A stretch of DNA of 64,000 nucleotides, from NCBI GenBank assembly GCA_964006375.1, contig OZ023268.1:83525835-83589834 (forward strand). Direction: 5' to 3'. Position 1 is the first letter of the stretch. Each line of letters opens with the position of its first letter. A program made the position numbers and the translations under genes. Below are positions 1 through 10,238 of this stretch, in pieces. The stretch comes from Tillus elongatus. Its lineage: Eukaryota > Arthropoda > Insecta > Coleoptera > Cleridae. Under the pieces are notes generated by a model that did no database searches, was not told where the DNA came from, and saw nothing but the letters and a program-made list of their open reading frames with translations.

Positions 1-839
1 TTCCTCGCTTGTCTATTCCCAGGTATTTGTAACACTCTTTTACATCCATCGAGGCAATTTGCTGGCTGTTCTGCATTTCATATACACCTGGTTGTATTTT
101 CTCTCTGACTACACATAAGGTGCGACATTTCTCGAGCCCAAACTGCATGTCAATATCTCTGGAAATCCCCTCCACGATTTTAAGGAGTTGTTCCACGTGG
201 TTCTTTGTGTAGACCAGCAGCTTAAGATCATTCATATACAGCAGATGATTAAGTCTCATTTGCTCCCTGCCATTGATTTTGATACTGAATGAAGTTCTGG
301 CGGTTTGATAGTGGATTCAATGCGAGGCAGAACCACAATGGGCTTAGCGAGTCGCCTTGAAATATACCTCATCTAATTGGTATCGTGCTGGTTACGATGA
401 TGTCACCATTTTGTACCCGCAACTGAATCTTGGTTCTAGAAGTAGACCTTGTGTGTTCAAGAACCCTCAGGATGTAAGCATCGATCTTATACATCTTCAG
501 CACACTTATGAGCCATTCGCGAGGAACTGAATCAAACGCCTTTTGATAATCCACGTAGGCAGCAAAGAGATTTCTTCGTCCTATGTAAGCTTGATTGCAC
601 ACAACCGAATCAATTATTAGCTGTTCTTTGCTCCCCATAGATCCTTGGGCACACCATTTTTGCTGCCTCGCAATTATGTTTCGTTCGCAGTGGGCATATA
701 TGCGTTTCTCAAGGCAAGATGTGATCAACTTATATAGGGTCGGAAGACAAGTTATTGGTCGGTATCTGCCCGAGTCTGCAGAACAATGCTGGTCCTTTGG
801 CAGAAGATAAGTGGCTCCTTGTGTGAAAAATAATGGCAT
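1..839 (-). pseudogene. R4/Dong-like non-LTR reverse transcriptase fragment
   Basis: The reverse strand encodes part of a LINE reverse transcriptase, read from about 839 down to the window edge. An open stretch (839-369) has the RT finger and palm pattern: YRPITCLPTLYKLITS, then AYVDYQKAFDSVP. After a break near 300-370 the protein resumes with a GDSLSPL-type segment and YMNDLKLL, a variant of the RT active-site box, near 190-250. The DLKL form of this box is typical of R4/Dong-type elements. The 5' part is missing: an ATA/TTA microsatellite begins right behind it. Frame breaks indicate a dead copy. The clade is my recognition, not a search result. Confidence 0.7.
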
Positions 840-854
840 CTTCTTTGGGTCAAG

Positions 855-993
<139 letters not shown>

Positions 994-1105
994 GACAGAA
1001 TTTATACATTATTATATATAAATTGAAACCCACACTGCGTGAAAGGTCATAGACGAATATTTTCTACAGAAATTTGTAAATGAAACGTAATGACCTTGGG
1101 ACTTA

Positions 1106-2176
1106 AATAAATTAAATCGGTAGGCACTGACCTTTTTTCTGTTATTTACCATCTATATACTACAAACTGCACGGCTTAAAACTTTCTTACTTTGCAATCA
1201 ACCATCTCCTGTTATGTGCGGTTCTGGCATTGTGTTTGAGTAAGTTCCGCCCTTCGGAGGGGCGAAATCCGTTGGTGCCATGTTCATGCGATGTTCGGCA
1301 CGTTAAAGATCTCTACTCTCCTTACAGAAAGGTAGGGGTTCGGCAACATTTTCAGGATAGTGAGGTGAAACTGCTCCCTGGCGTCGGTAATTGGCCATAG
1401 TCGCGGAAATAGGCCGACGTTAAAGTACAAAAAAATTTGGATAATATGTGCTGTTATTTGTATAAATTAAATCGGTAGGTACTGACCTTTTTTCTGTTAT
1501 TTACCATCTATATACTATACAAACTGCACGGCTTAAAACTTTCTTACTTTGCAATCAACCATCTCCTGTTATGTGCGGTTCTGGCATTGTGTTTGAGTAA
1601 GTTCCGCCCTTCGGAGGGGGCGAAATCCGTTGGTGCCATGTTCATGCGATGTTCGGCACGTTAAAGATCTCTACTCTCCTTACAGAAAGGTAGGGGTTCG
1701 GCAACATTTTCAGGATAGTGAGGTGAAACTGCTCCCTGGCGTCGGTGATTGGCCATAGTCGCGGAAATAGGCCGACGTTAAAGTACAAAAAAATTTGGAT
1801 AATATGTGCTGTTATTTGTATAAATTAAATCGGTAGGTACTGACCTTTTTTCTGTTATTTACCATCTATATACTACAAACCGCACTGCTTAAAACTTTCT
1901 TACTTTGCAATCAACCATCTCCTGTTATGTGCGCTTCTGGCATTGTGTTTAAGTAAGTTCCGCCCTTCGGAGGGGGCGAAATCCGTTGGTTCCATGTTCT
2001 TGCGATGTTGGGCACGTTAAAGATATCTACCCTTCTTACAGAAAGGTAGAGGTTCGGCAACATTTTCAGGATAGTGAGGTGAAACTGCTCCCTGGCGTCG
2101 GTGATTGGCCATAGTCGCGGAAATAGGTCAACGTTAAAGTACAACAAATTAGGATAATATGTGCGGTTATTTGTAG
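1106..2176 (+). repeat. Tandem triplication of a SINE-derived 357-bp unit
   Basis: Three nearly identical head-to-tail units have a period of about 357 bp (matching points at 1211, 1568 and 1924). Each contains the body and tail of the SINE family seen elsewhere in the window (GGTTCTGGCATTGTG, CGCCCTTCGGAGGGG, TTGGCCATAGTCGCGGAAAT, CGACGTTAAAG), but the tRNA-like head is replaced by unrelated AT-rich sequence. Units 1 and 2 are closest; unit 3 carries more changes. Any open frame here is a by-product of the repeat. Confidence 0.85.
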
Positions 2177-3539
2177 GATGTTAGTTGGTATGTTGCCTGA
2201 ACCTTCTACTGCAGAAGCATTGTTACAGAAGTTGATAGAGCTACATTAACTTATTTTAATGGTGCTTTATGTTGTTTTATCAAAACCGAAGTTCACTATT
2301 GTTTTTATGAGGCATGATGAGCATGATTTTTATTAACTGACATGTGCAACCATTAAGAAATCGGCTTTATTTTTATGAGATATATTCGGTTATTAAGGGC
2401 AAACATGCTTCGCAAGTTTAAAGTATTATTTTATTCCGCAGAGCCCATTACGTTGAATTAAACGACAATAACAATAAAATGCAAGCCGTTGGTGTTGTTT
2501 GGCGAGCTGCAGTAAATTTGAAGTCTATATTACAGGCAATAAAGTATCGAACGAAATCACATAACACTTCTAATAATATAGAAACGAAATAAAATTCTTT
2601 TTGTCACATGCATTTTAGTGCAATTACGTTAAAGAATAAAAATGAATTTTTTGGGTTTATTACGCTACATTGAAAAAAAGCTACAAGACTGCAGTTTATC
2701 TGCATTAGGTCCCTTACTATGGAAAAAGCTGTTTAATTATTTCTAAACCTTTACGACATATTAGTTTGGCATTGAATTGAATTTCTTACATCAACATTAT
2801 CATCATGAAACAGCTAATATTAGCTGACAATATTGTCTTGATCATCACATTCCAAACGTGCTATCGCCTGGTTGTCACAACCACGACTCTATTTCGAGCA
2901 GTTCTTTTTATTGCATTGCTGTTTCGGCACTTCATCAATTTGGCCAGGTTTTTCAGAAGTTTTCCTTGTGATCTTCCTTCTGCCTTGTTTCTAAGTATAT
3001 GCCCTTTAATGTCAGAAGAATATCATGTTCAGAAAATGTCTAACAAACGTTATCTTCTTCCTTTTAATTTCTTTCAACAAGCATCTTCTCTTACATTTTA
3101 GCACTCTTTTAGTCGTCTTTCTGTCGCTACAGCATAACCTCCAAGAGATGTATTGGCTCTATGTTGTGATTATCCGTGCAAAAAAATGTCTTTTGCTCTG
3201 TAGAAAATGTACTATTTTGTAATAAAAATGGGTTGTAAAGAAAGGCTTGGGGTTGGAAAGTAATAGTGAGAGGTAGAAAATTATCGCAAATGGAGGCAGT
3301 GACTGAAGTAGCCGATGGAAAAAGGAATGGCAAAAAAATAATCCCATTTGGGGCGTCAAAATTTGAAGTTTGTTTTGTTTAGAAATTATGTTATCTATTT
3401 CCGGATGAATCCTTTTTTTTTACATTATGTTTTACATATACAGTACAAACCTTCCTAGACTTACTGTAATAAACATATTGCATAATTTTAACCGATAAAT
3501 ATACGACAATATAAATAAATATAATATAAAAATAGCCTT
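2177..3539. other. Unannotated AT-rich interval
   Basis: I see no gene or recognisable repeat here. Short open frames around 2805-3359 overlap on both strands and have low-complexity, hydrophobic translations with no known motif. Confidence 0.5.
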
Positions 3540-4590
3540 AGTGGCGTCGAGACGGACAAACTGGCTCAGCTACAAAGCCAAGCATGTGTGATGAAAGCGG
3601 GTGCGTTGAGTACCGCTCCATCAGCCCCTGTGAAAGTCATCCTAAACATCCCACCTCTTTACATCTGGCTGGAGAGTGAGGCTAGGTAAACAACGTACAG
3701 ACTTAAACGAACAACTGACAGCATGCCTAAGGCAATCAGTTTGGGAAGGACTAGGCTTCGATGTCATTGACAATCACGAGGTTGTGGAATATAGATACAT
3801 ATCTTTCAAGGCCGTCCTTCCGCAAAGGGAGGACTGGGAACGAGATGAAACGTTCTTAATCAGAAAATATATCTGTTGGTACATGGATGGATCCAAAACC
3901 GATTTAAGGACAGGAGGTGGCTCAGAAGGGAGCAACACTGATGCAGGAATATCATCTAGACTCGGAAACTATGCAACTATACATTAAGCAGAAATGTATG
4001 CCAACCGAGACGTGTGGGAGGGAAATTAAACAAGACCATTGCACAAACAAATCCATAAAAATATTTTCAGATAGCCAGGCTGCTATAAAGGTACTTGTTT
4101 CCTACTGTTGAAATTTAAAAACGGTATGAAGCTGCAAGACTGCCCTCAACGAACTGGGAAGCTAGAATGAGGTATCGCTGGTCTGGATGCTAGGCTACTT
4201 TGATCTTGGTGGCAATGTAGGGGCCGACGCTCTTTATCGGAACAGAACTTGCGCTGGTGATATCTTCATGCACAGCAAAACGCCCCTGAAGACCTGGATA
4301 GACAATTCAACAACGGCAAAATCTGTCAGGATAAGCACACTCTAAGGCCTTTATAAATGGCCTTTTAGAGACAAGGGCTAAAAAAATTCAAGAGCTAAAC
4401 AAGCAACAACTGAGAACTCTGATCGGTCTGTATATAGGACACTGCCTCTTGCGTCACCAGGTGCACAAAATTGTGCTCGGACAAGAAGCCGAGTGCCGGT
4501 TGTGTATCGAGAGTTGACGACACAGCAGAGAACGTGCTATCTTCCTGCCCGTCTGCGGACAAGACACAGTGTGCAAGGAACATATACGAA
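3540..4590 (+). pseudogene. LINE ORF2 C-terminal remnant (RT thumb, RNase H, CCHC tail)
   Basis: Broken forward frames retain the end of a non-LTR polyprotein. Around 3590-3680 is the segment ending LNIPPLYIWLESEA that follows the RT domain in R1/Jockey-type elements. RNase H pieces follow: YMDGSKTD with a Gly-rich turn (near 3890) and IFSDSQAAIKVL (near 4065). At about 4385-4560 is the terminal cysteine motif (CRLCIES then SCPS), preceded by a GHCLLRHQ-type segment. Frameshifts and stops separate all the pieces, so the copy is dead. A SINE follows immediately. Confidence 0.7.
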
Positions 4591-4596
4591 TTTAGA

Positions 4597-4928
4597 GCCT
4601 TGGTGGTCAGGGGCAAGAATGTGTGCCTCTAAATCGAAGGGTACTGGGATCGATCCCAGGGTTCTCCTTTCACTTTTTGAGTACAAACTGTAACGTTAAC
4701 ATCGACCGAGGTTCTGGCATTGTATTTGACCAAGTTGAATGTCTACACGTTCCGCCCTTCGGAGGGGGCGTAAATCCGTCGGTCCCGGGTCCATGCGATG
4801 TTGGGCACGTTAAAGATCCCTACCCTCCTTACAGAAAGGCAGGGGTTCGGCATAATTTCCAGGATAGTGAGGTGCAACTACTCCCTGGCGTCGGTGATTG
4901 GCCATAGTCGCGGAAATGGGCCGACGTT

Positions 4929-4931
<3 letters not shown>
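4597..4931 (+). mobile_element. tRNA-derived SINE
   Basis: The head resembles a tRNA gene with an A-box-like segment (TGGTCAGGGGCAAGAATG) and a B-box-like segment (GGGATCGATCCCAG), the internal RNA polymerase III promoter. A body shared with the copies at 6130, 23125, 29925 and 56303 follows, ending CGACGTTAAA. It runs directly into a TA microsatellite, which probably grew from the SINE tail. It is non-autonomous and encodes no protein. Confidence 0.8.

Positions 4932-4998
<67 letters not shown>
4932..4998. repeat. (TA)n microsatellite
   Basis: A pure TA dinucleotide tract at the 3' end of the SINE. Confidence 0.95.
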
Positions 4999-4999
<1 letters not shown>

Positions 5000-5227
5000 G
5001 AATTTACTTAAAATTGTTATTTATAATAAAAGGAAAGCAGAACGTGTTCTGTGCAACATAAAATTGTCACGAAATAGGGCACTTTTTAGGTTTTAAATAA
5101 CTGATAGAGTTCTATGTTATATTCTGTGATAATTGACAGAAAATTATAGAAGTGACAGACGAACCTGTCAGTTTTTCAGTTCCTAAAAAAGTAACTACAA
5201 ATTTAATCAAATAATTGAACGTTCGGT

Positions 5228-5690
5228 TAGTGAATTTTCGTAGAAGAAATTCACTAATATAAGGAGATGCCACTTTTGAATTCTGAAAATGTCAATTTTT
5301 ACATAAAATTTCGAATATTTCAAGAAGAAAAAGACAGGCATATGAAATTATTGACAAAAAGTATTCAGAATTCTACTACAGAATATCAAAATGTCATAAT
5401 ATGCTGGGTGTCCAATTTGAAATAAGGAAGTTGACATCTGCTACTTCCGGTATAATCGGAAATACTACTAGTCTGAAAATATTTTAGCCATGTGTCCCCC
5501 AATTGCATTAGTACAGTACTAAATTTTAAGATTTATCCTGATGATGGTTTTCCCATAATCAATCGATGTACTTCCCGGTGGTTCATTGTATAGGTTATAC
5601 CAAATTCCATGAGTTTTATTTAAAAAAGACATATTTGCCATTAAAAACGTTATGAAAATTTACTATAATAACGTACTTGCTGCGTCCAGA
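5228..5690 (+). repeat. Family A hairpin-ended interspersed repeat, copy 1
   Basis: It begins TAGTGAATTTTCGTAGAAG followed by AAATTCACTA, an inverted pair that can fold into a terminal hairpin. It ends GAAAATTTACTATAATAACG and then TACTTGCTGCGTCCAGA. The first 12 bases are nearly the inverse complement of the GAAAATTTACTA block near the other end. Other copies or ends are at 21750-22433, 29853, 35407-36844, 45655-46806 and 47279. No coding capacity is seen; it is a non-autonomous transposon of unassigned class. Confidence 0.6.
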
Positions 5691-5744
5691 CTTTTGAAGT
5701 CTTGGTTGGCCACCTTACTGCAGGCATGGCAATATTTTTTTTTA

Positions 5745-6045
5745 ATTATTTTATAGCATAAGTACATTTGGAGATGTCCGTACATTTGCTAAATAAAAAC
5801 TCAAACAAAGCTTCACTGGTGCGCGGAAACTTCAATTTTTTTCTCCGATATATTTAGGTGGGTTTTTAGGAGATTTTTTCATTTGAGGTGATATGTCTTT
5901 AACATCACTCTCAATCCGTTATGCTGGAAGGTAAGAATAGAAGCCTCACTCCATATTTCTCCAGCGTTCGCTACCACAATGGCTGCTATTTTCTTATGGT
6001 AGGCTCTTTCTTTGTGTCTTGGCTCAGTTTTATTTTGAGACGGTT
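5745..6045. repeat. Dispersed repeat paired with 19330-19580
   Basis: The segment from TAGCATAAGTACATTTGGAG to TCTTTCTTTGTGTCTTGGCT is repeated with about 15-20% divergence at 19330-19580, on the other side of the Polinton and in the same orientation. At 19330 it abuts a reverse-strand mariner transposase remnant, so both may be mariner-derived. No intact frame. Confidence 0.6.
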
Positions 6046-6129
6046 CCATTCATGGAATTTCACTACACCATGGCATGTTGGAAACATATCGTCTTTTAAT
6101 TACACGTATCACCACACAATGGGTTACAA

Positions 6130-6466
6130 GGACCTCGGTGGTTCAGAGGTAAGAACGTGTGCCTTTGAACCGAAGGGTACTGGGTTCGATCCCGGCGTAC
6201 TCCTTTCACTTTTTCAGTACAAACTGTAAAATTAACATCAACTGAGGTTCTGGCATTGTATTTGAGCAAGTTGAATGTCTGCACGTTCCGCCCTTCGGAG
6301 GGGGCGTAAAGCCGTCGGTCCCGTGTCCATGCGATGTTGGGCACGTTAAAGATCCCTACCCTCCTTACAGAAAGACAGCAGTTCGGCAAAATTTCCAGGA
6401 TAGTGAGGCGAAACTGCTCCCTGGCGTCGGTGATTGGCCATAGTCGCGGAAATAGGCCGACGTTAA
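6130..6466 (+). mobile_element. tRNA-derived SINE
   Basis: This is the best-preserved SINE copy. The head GGTGGTTCAGAGGTAAGAAC and GGGTTCGATCCC are good A- and B-box matches for RNA polymerase III. The shared body follows, including CGCCCTTCGGAGGGGGCG, which could form a short hairpin with a TTCG loop. The tail ends CGACGTTAAAG before an AAC repeat. Confidence 0.85.
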
Positions 6467-6473
6467 AGAAACA

Positions 6474-6506
<33 letters not shown>
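6467..6506 (+). repeat. (AAC)n SINE tail microsatellite
   Basis: About twelve AAC units follow the SINE end. Different copies in the window end in different simple repeats (TA or AAC). Confidence 0.9.
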
Positions 6507-6508
<2 letters not shown>

Positions 6509-6915
6509 GGTCACAGTTTTTACGAGTAGATACCCTGCATCTTTAAACTTGCGATTAATCGCAACAGATATCCCACTCAAGAATCTGCAGCGCTACTGAA
6601 GTGTCCACGAGACGTTGCCACGCATCGATTTTTTTCCTAGCTCCCCGCTCACACCTACACGTATAAATATCGTCATATATAATTATTTTCTTTTTTAAGT
6701 AGACCATAATAACTTTGTAATTTCGTACTTGTCATTTGACTTTAAGTACCCAGTCTTTATAATGCATGTACCTAACGACAAAACTTATTCTTCGAAAATT
6801 TGATTACATACCAGAGACACGTGTTTTGCACAAGTTAGTTTAAAAAGTATTTTCTACCATGCGATCATACCCCCAGAGAGGTCAAATATATGTAAATACG
6901 GCCCAGCTTATTACA

Positions 6916-6921
6916 CACGCA
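6916..6921. repeat. Left 6-bp target-site duplication of the Polinton
   Basis: CACGCA immediately precedes the first base of the left TIR and recurs directly after the right TIR at 18827-18832. A 6-bp duplication is the hallmark of Maverick/Polinton integration. Confidence 0.92.
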
Positions 6922-7181
6922 AGTAGGTATAGATAGGCGGTTCTAACTCCGCCACCCGCCACCGCCACCGGGCGGAGTGGCGGAACTGACCGGACCCGAC
7001 GGTCTCCGAGCTAACCCGAGCACAGGGTGGCGGACCCGACGGCCCCCGACCTAACCCGAACACAAGGTGGCGGAGCCACTGACTAGACCCGAATATCTCC
7101 GCCACCTGACTTCGTATTTAACCCGAACAAGTAGCGAACTAACCTGAGATGATGTAATCAAAAGCCAGCTAACCTGTATTA
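6922..7181 (+). repeat. Left terminal inverted repeat (260 bp)
   Basis: It is the inverse complement of 18567-18826 with only one difference that I noticed (AGCCAGCTA against AGCCAACTA). It is strikingly GC-rich against its surroundings and built from loose internal repeats of GGTGGCGGACCCGACGG and CTAACCCGAACA. The near-identity implies a recent insertion or arm-to-arm correction. A 64-aa open frame mirrored in both arms is a by-product of composition. Confidence 0.93.
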
Positions 7182-8177
7182 CGCCAGTTAAAATAACATG
7201 CGTAATAAGAAGGTAATTATTAGTAATTAGTAATAAACCACATGCCAAAGACTAACCTGGTTATTAAAATCAAATCAATTTAAAATTATCTCATTAGAAT
7301 TAATATAAATAACGTCGTATGTAGGATGAAAATTAAGTCGATCGAATTAAATGGGAACCACCATTGAAAATGACGTGAAGCACTCGTCCCAGAATAATAA
7401 TATTATTAAAGCTGTTAGTATTGGATAAAGTATAAAAAGGTATTTACTTATATTTAAAAGGATAGGAAAATTCGCTACCATACCACACTTGCTGCGTTCA
7501 GCTTATTTATGTAAAAATTGGTAGACCAACTCACCAGACATAATCACCTTCAGACATAGCTTATTTTCGTAAAACGTTTTAGTTCTCATTTTTCACAAAA
7601 AAAACTAGACACATATTGATACAAAGTCACCAACAAACCATAGCTCTATATACACAGAACTTTCTACAAATAAACACACCTTCTCGCTTCACTAAAACCT
7701 AAACACCTGTAATGAAAACACACCTATGGTTTATTTAAATGTAAGCAAACAGTAATACACTTAAACATCTGATGCATTTTAGGTAAGATTCAAAAAATTA
7801 TTAAACACATAATTGTCATGACCGCACCCGACTGATGATTTAAACTGTTATTAGCAGGCTATTCACCTAAAGCGGAAACACTTGTGATAACGGTTAATCA
7901 GCTGGTGGCTGATGTACTAATGCGTTTGCACTAAAATCATAACGTTTTATTTCGCTTCCCAGATCATATGACGGCTTTAGTTTAAATAGAGAATCGGTAG
8001 CGAATTTTTATATAAGTTATTTGGTGTAAATTATTTTATTAGAAAATTGAAATACATGTTTTTTATATCGTAAACCCACCAAATTTGTTTCTTAGACAAC
8101 GGTTTAAGGTTAGAAATAAAACACTCGATTGTAATACAATTAATTTATTAGGAGTAATAAGATTTACATACAAAATA
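7182..8177. other. Noncoding left arm of the Polinton
   Basis: About 1 kb without a convincing gene between the left TIR and the 3' end of the capsid gene. At 7471-7505 a sequence matches the terminal motif of family A (TACCATACCACACTTGCTGCG), suggesting a short nested insertion or shared terminal sequence. A reverse-strand AATAAA at 8144-8149 lies about 30 bases past the capsid stop codon and can serve as its polyadenylation signal. Confidence 0.6.
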
Positions 8178-9383
8178 TTACATAATGGCTCTTACAATAC
8201 CAGTTAGAGGTTTATATTCAAATACACAGTCATGAATAATTAAACAGTAGGCCCTAGTTCTCGGAGCAAAATTGTCTTTACTCATAAACTCCACTTTGAT
8301 GTCGACTGTTGAAGACTTGATTGATTCATTCTGGTGTTGGCAATCGATTACAAATAGAGCTCGATCTTTAAACTCATCATAATTTAAAAGAGGCTCCGAC
8401 ATGTTTTTATAGTAAAAACTTTTTTGAAAATCTGTATACATCTGGTAGGCTTCAACATATTTTGATCTTTCGAAATCCATATTCATAGCTTCATAAGGGT
8501 AGCATTCTGAATTTAGGAACACTCGTAGATCTACCATACCGATGTTATCGAAGAAGTCACCTTTTTTGCTTATGTTATCTTTCCGATCTGTTTGAAACGC
8601 TATAATCACATATCTAGGTCTTTCCAAGTTGGTTGCAGTTTTAACAGCCCACACATCTCTGTTTATATCTCTGAGTGATGGTAGCTCATATATATCCCAT
8701 TTCCGATATGCGAGAAATATAGATGTGTCTTTTGCTATTTTATCCATCAGTTCCAGCTTCATTTGATCGTTTGGAAATACATGTTTTGCTTTTAAAAACA
8801 TGTTGGTTACAGTTATCTTAGATCTTGCTGTACCTGTGCTGTAATAGCAGTTGGAATCATTTCGAGCTCTTGTAAATCGGAAAGTATGTTTACCACAGAG
8901 AACTCCTTTAAAGTGATGAAAGAAACTGAAGAGGAACCAAAGAGGTAGGAGCAAGTGAAACTTGTTATCGTTTAAGGTGATGTGATCTGATGATACATTT
9001 AACCCAGCATTGCTAAGCGATTTTGCTTCATTCTTACTAAACGAAAGCAGAGTTTTGATGTTTGTTGTGGTGTATGGATCTCGTACTCGCTCCACTTCCT
9101 TGTTATTTAATTCATAGATCATTGATTCAAACAGAGCTACTCCTCCGTTATTTGACATGTGGCAGACACCAGTAGCATTTTGTACTGCTAGAGGTTCCAG
9201 AGCACCTTCGATTATTAGAGCTGACTCTGCTAGACATACGAATGCATCTTGCTGATTGATGTTTATTTCAACTTCATCGCTGTTACCAAACGATTTAGTT
9301 GATGAATAGTAAGACCTAAGTTCTTCTCGATCAATGGAGTCGTCAAACTTGGGGTCTTTGAATATTTCTAGTTTTGATGACAT
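8178..9383 (-). CDS. Double jelly-roll major capsid protein (hexon-like)
   Basis: This predicted 401-aa protein matches the pattern of Maverick/adintovirus major capsid proteins, which trimerise into the icosahedral shell. Recognisable family blocks are NSDEVEININQQDAF and ALIIEGALEPL near the N-terminus, FESMIYELNNKEVERVRDP near residue 95, RPRYVIIAFQTDRK in the middle, and VIDCQHQNES with YCLIIHDCVFEY towards the end. The frame extends upstream to an ATG at 9410, but the ATG at 9383 (MSSKLEIF) was chosen because conservation begins after it. It is the last gene of the leftward capsid block, 122 bases below the penton stop, with a small ORF overlapping its start. At about 400 residues it is compact for a double jelly roll, but no stop or frameshift is seen. 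Confidence 0.9.
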   Translation of the reverse strand: MSSKLEIFKDPKFDDSIDREELRSYYSSTKSFGNSDEVEININQQDAFVCLAESALIIEGALEPLAVQNATGVCHMSNNGGVALFESMIYELNNKEVERVRDPYTTTNIKTLLSFSKNEAKSLSNAGLNVSSDHITLNDNKFHLLLPLWFLFSFFHHFKGVLCGKHTFRFTRARNDSNCYYSTGTARSKITVTNMFLKAKHVFPNDQMKLELMDKIAKDTSIFLAYRKWDIYELPSLRDINRDVWAVKTATNLERPRYVIIAFQTDRKDNISKKGDFFDNIGMVDLRVFLNSECYPYEAMNMDFERSKYVEAYQMYTDFQKSFYYKNMSEPLLNYDEFKDRALFVIDCQHQNESIKSSTVDIKVEFMSKDNFAPRTRAYCLIIHDCVFEYKPLTGIVRAIM

Positions 9384-9504
9384 GATAACCAAGACTTTTA
9401 AGGAATTCAATATTATCGGAACGAAGTGTATGCTTCAAAGGAGCTGATTGTACTAAATTTGTTTTGGTAGATTCGCTTGCTTTTATATCTTTAAAGACTA
9501 GCAT
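9343..9504 (-). CDS. Small 53-aa ORF between penton and capsid genes
   Basis: An ATG one base after the penton-like stop codon (TAG-A-ATG) opens a 53-codon frame that overlaps the first 41 bases of the capsid gene in another frame. The product is basic and hydrophilic, with a segment HTLRSDNIEFLKSLGYHVI that looks like a real short motif. The tight coupling and the otherwise unused gap argue for a gene, perhaps translated by reinitiation. I recall similar short peptides near capsid genes of related elements but cannot verify this. Function unknown. Confidence 0.55.
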   Translation of the reverse strand: MLVFKDIKASESTKTNLVQSAPLKHTLRSDNIEFLKSLGYHVIKTRNIQRPQV

Positions 9505-9505
9505 T

Positions 9506-10222
9506 CTAGGCAATCTTTTTAAGCTCTAAGCGAACAGACACCTCTTCACCTTGAAAGTTTACAGGAACTGAATCTTGATCCACGATGTCGATGCTTATAT
9601 TTGAAATCTCTCGTTTGTTTACTGGTAAATAAATTAGATTCTTAGGTTCTATATCGATTGCATAACCAGGATCGACCATCGGTGCAAACTCATATAACGT
9701 ATGTGAAGGTTTTCCATTATAGTAAGAACCAGACACAATATTAGTTTCTATACGAATCTGTTTAACATCCACTATTTCAACAGGTAAATCAGATTCATGG
9801 AAGACACCTGGTTGAAGAACTTGCTTTGAAAATCCCAGCATTCGCCCAATCGAATCATCAGATTCAAAACTGATACTTGTGAAACACTTTATTTCACATC
9901 TAATGGTGTTGGGATTAGGTCTTAGAATCAAAGCTAGCTGCTTTTGTTCACGTGTTGCTGTAGCACCAACAAGTTCATTTTGAAGCAAGTTTTCCAAATG
10001 TGTTATTTCATATGCACCAGTAGGTATCGTGATGATTCTCCAAGCAGCTCCTTCTTTTACATAAAATTTATTTTTACCTTTATATATGTTAGGTATGTTG
10101 TTGTATGTGTGAAAACCTATCAAAGCAACTGCATAACTACCACCTGGATCCAATTCAATTGGAGGATCGTAGTCTGTTGACAGATGACAACTTCGATCTT
10201 TCAACGTGAAGGTTTGCGACAT
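9506..10222 (-). CDS. Minor capsid protein, penton-like (single jelly-roll)
   Basis: This 238-aa protein has the pattern of the second conserved virion protein of animal Mavericks/adintoviruses, thought to form the fivefold vertices. Family features are an N-terminal FTLKDRS strand, a Pro-rich turn (DYDPPIELDPG), FHTYNNIPNI at residues 37-46 and IPTGAYEI at 66-73; the remainder is beta-rich. It starts at ATG 10222, 17 bases below the protease stop, and ends one base before the small ORF. It would act in capsid assembly with the major capsid protein. Single jelly-roll is the family expectation, not something I can see directly. Confidence 0.85.
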   Translation of the reverse strand: MSQTFTLKDRSCHLSTDYDPPIELDPGGSYAVALIGFHTYNNIPNIYKGKNKFYVKEGAAWRIITIPTGAYEITHLENLLQNELVGATATREQKQLALILRPNPNTIRCEIKCFTSISFESDDSIGRMLGFSKQVLQPGVFHESDLPVEIVDVKQIRIETNIVSGSYYNGKPSHTLYEFAPMVDPGYAIDIEPKNLIYLPVNKREISNISIDIVDQDSVPVNFQGEEVSVRLELKKIA

Positions 10223-10238
10223 GACTGAAACACAGATA

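Noticed and set aside
6130..6200. Functional tRNA gene
   Set aside because: A and B boxes are present, but no cloverleaf with acceptor and anticodon arms can be drawn, and the segment is the head of a dispersed SINE family.
6096..6506. 136-aa reverse frame across the SINE
   Set aside because: It is the antisense of a SINE; the leucine run comes from the AAC repeat. The same frame appears in fragments in other SINE copies.
6911..7105. 64-aa protein present at both Polinton ends
   Set aside because: Both frames are the two arms of the GC-rich TIR; no start context and no protein motif.
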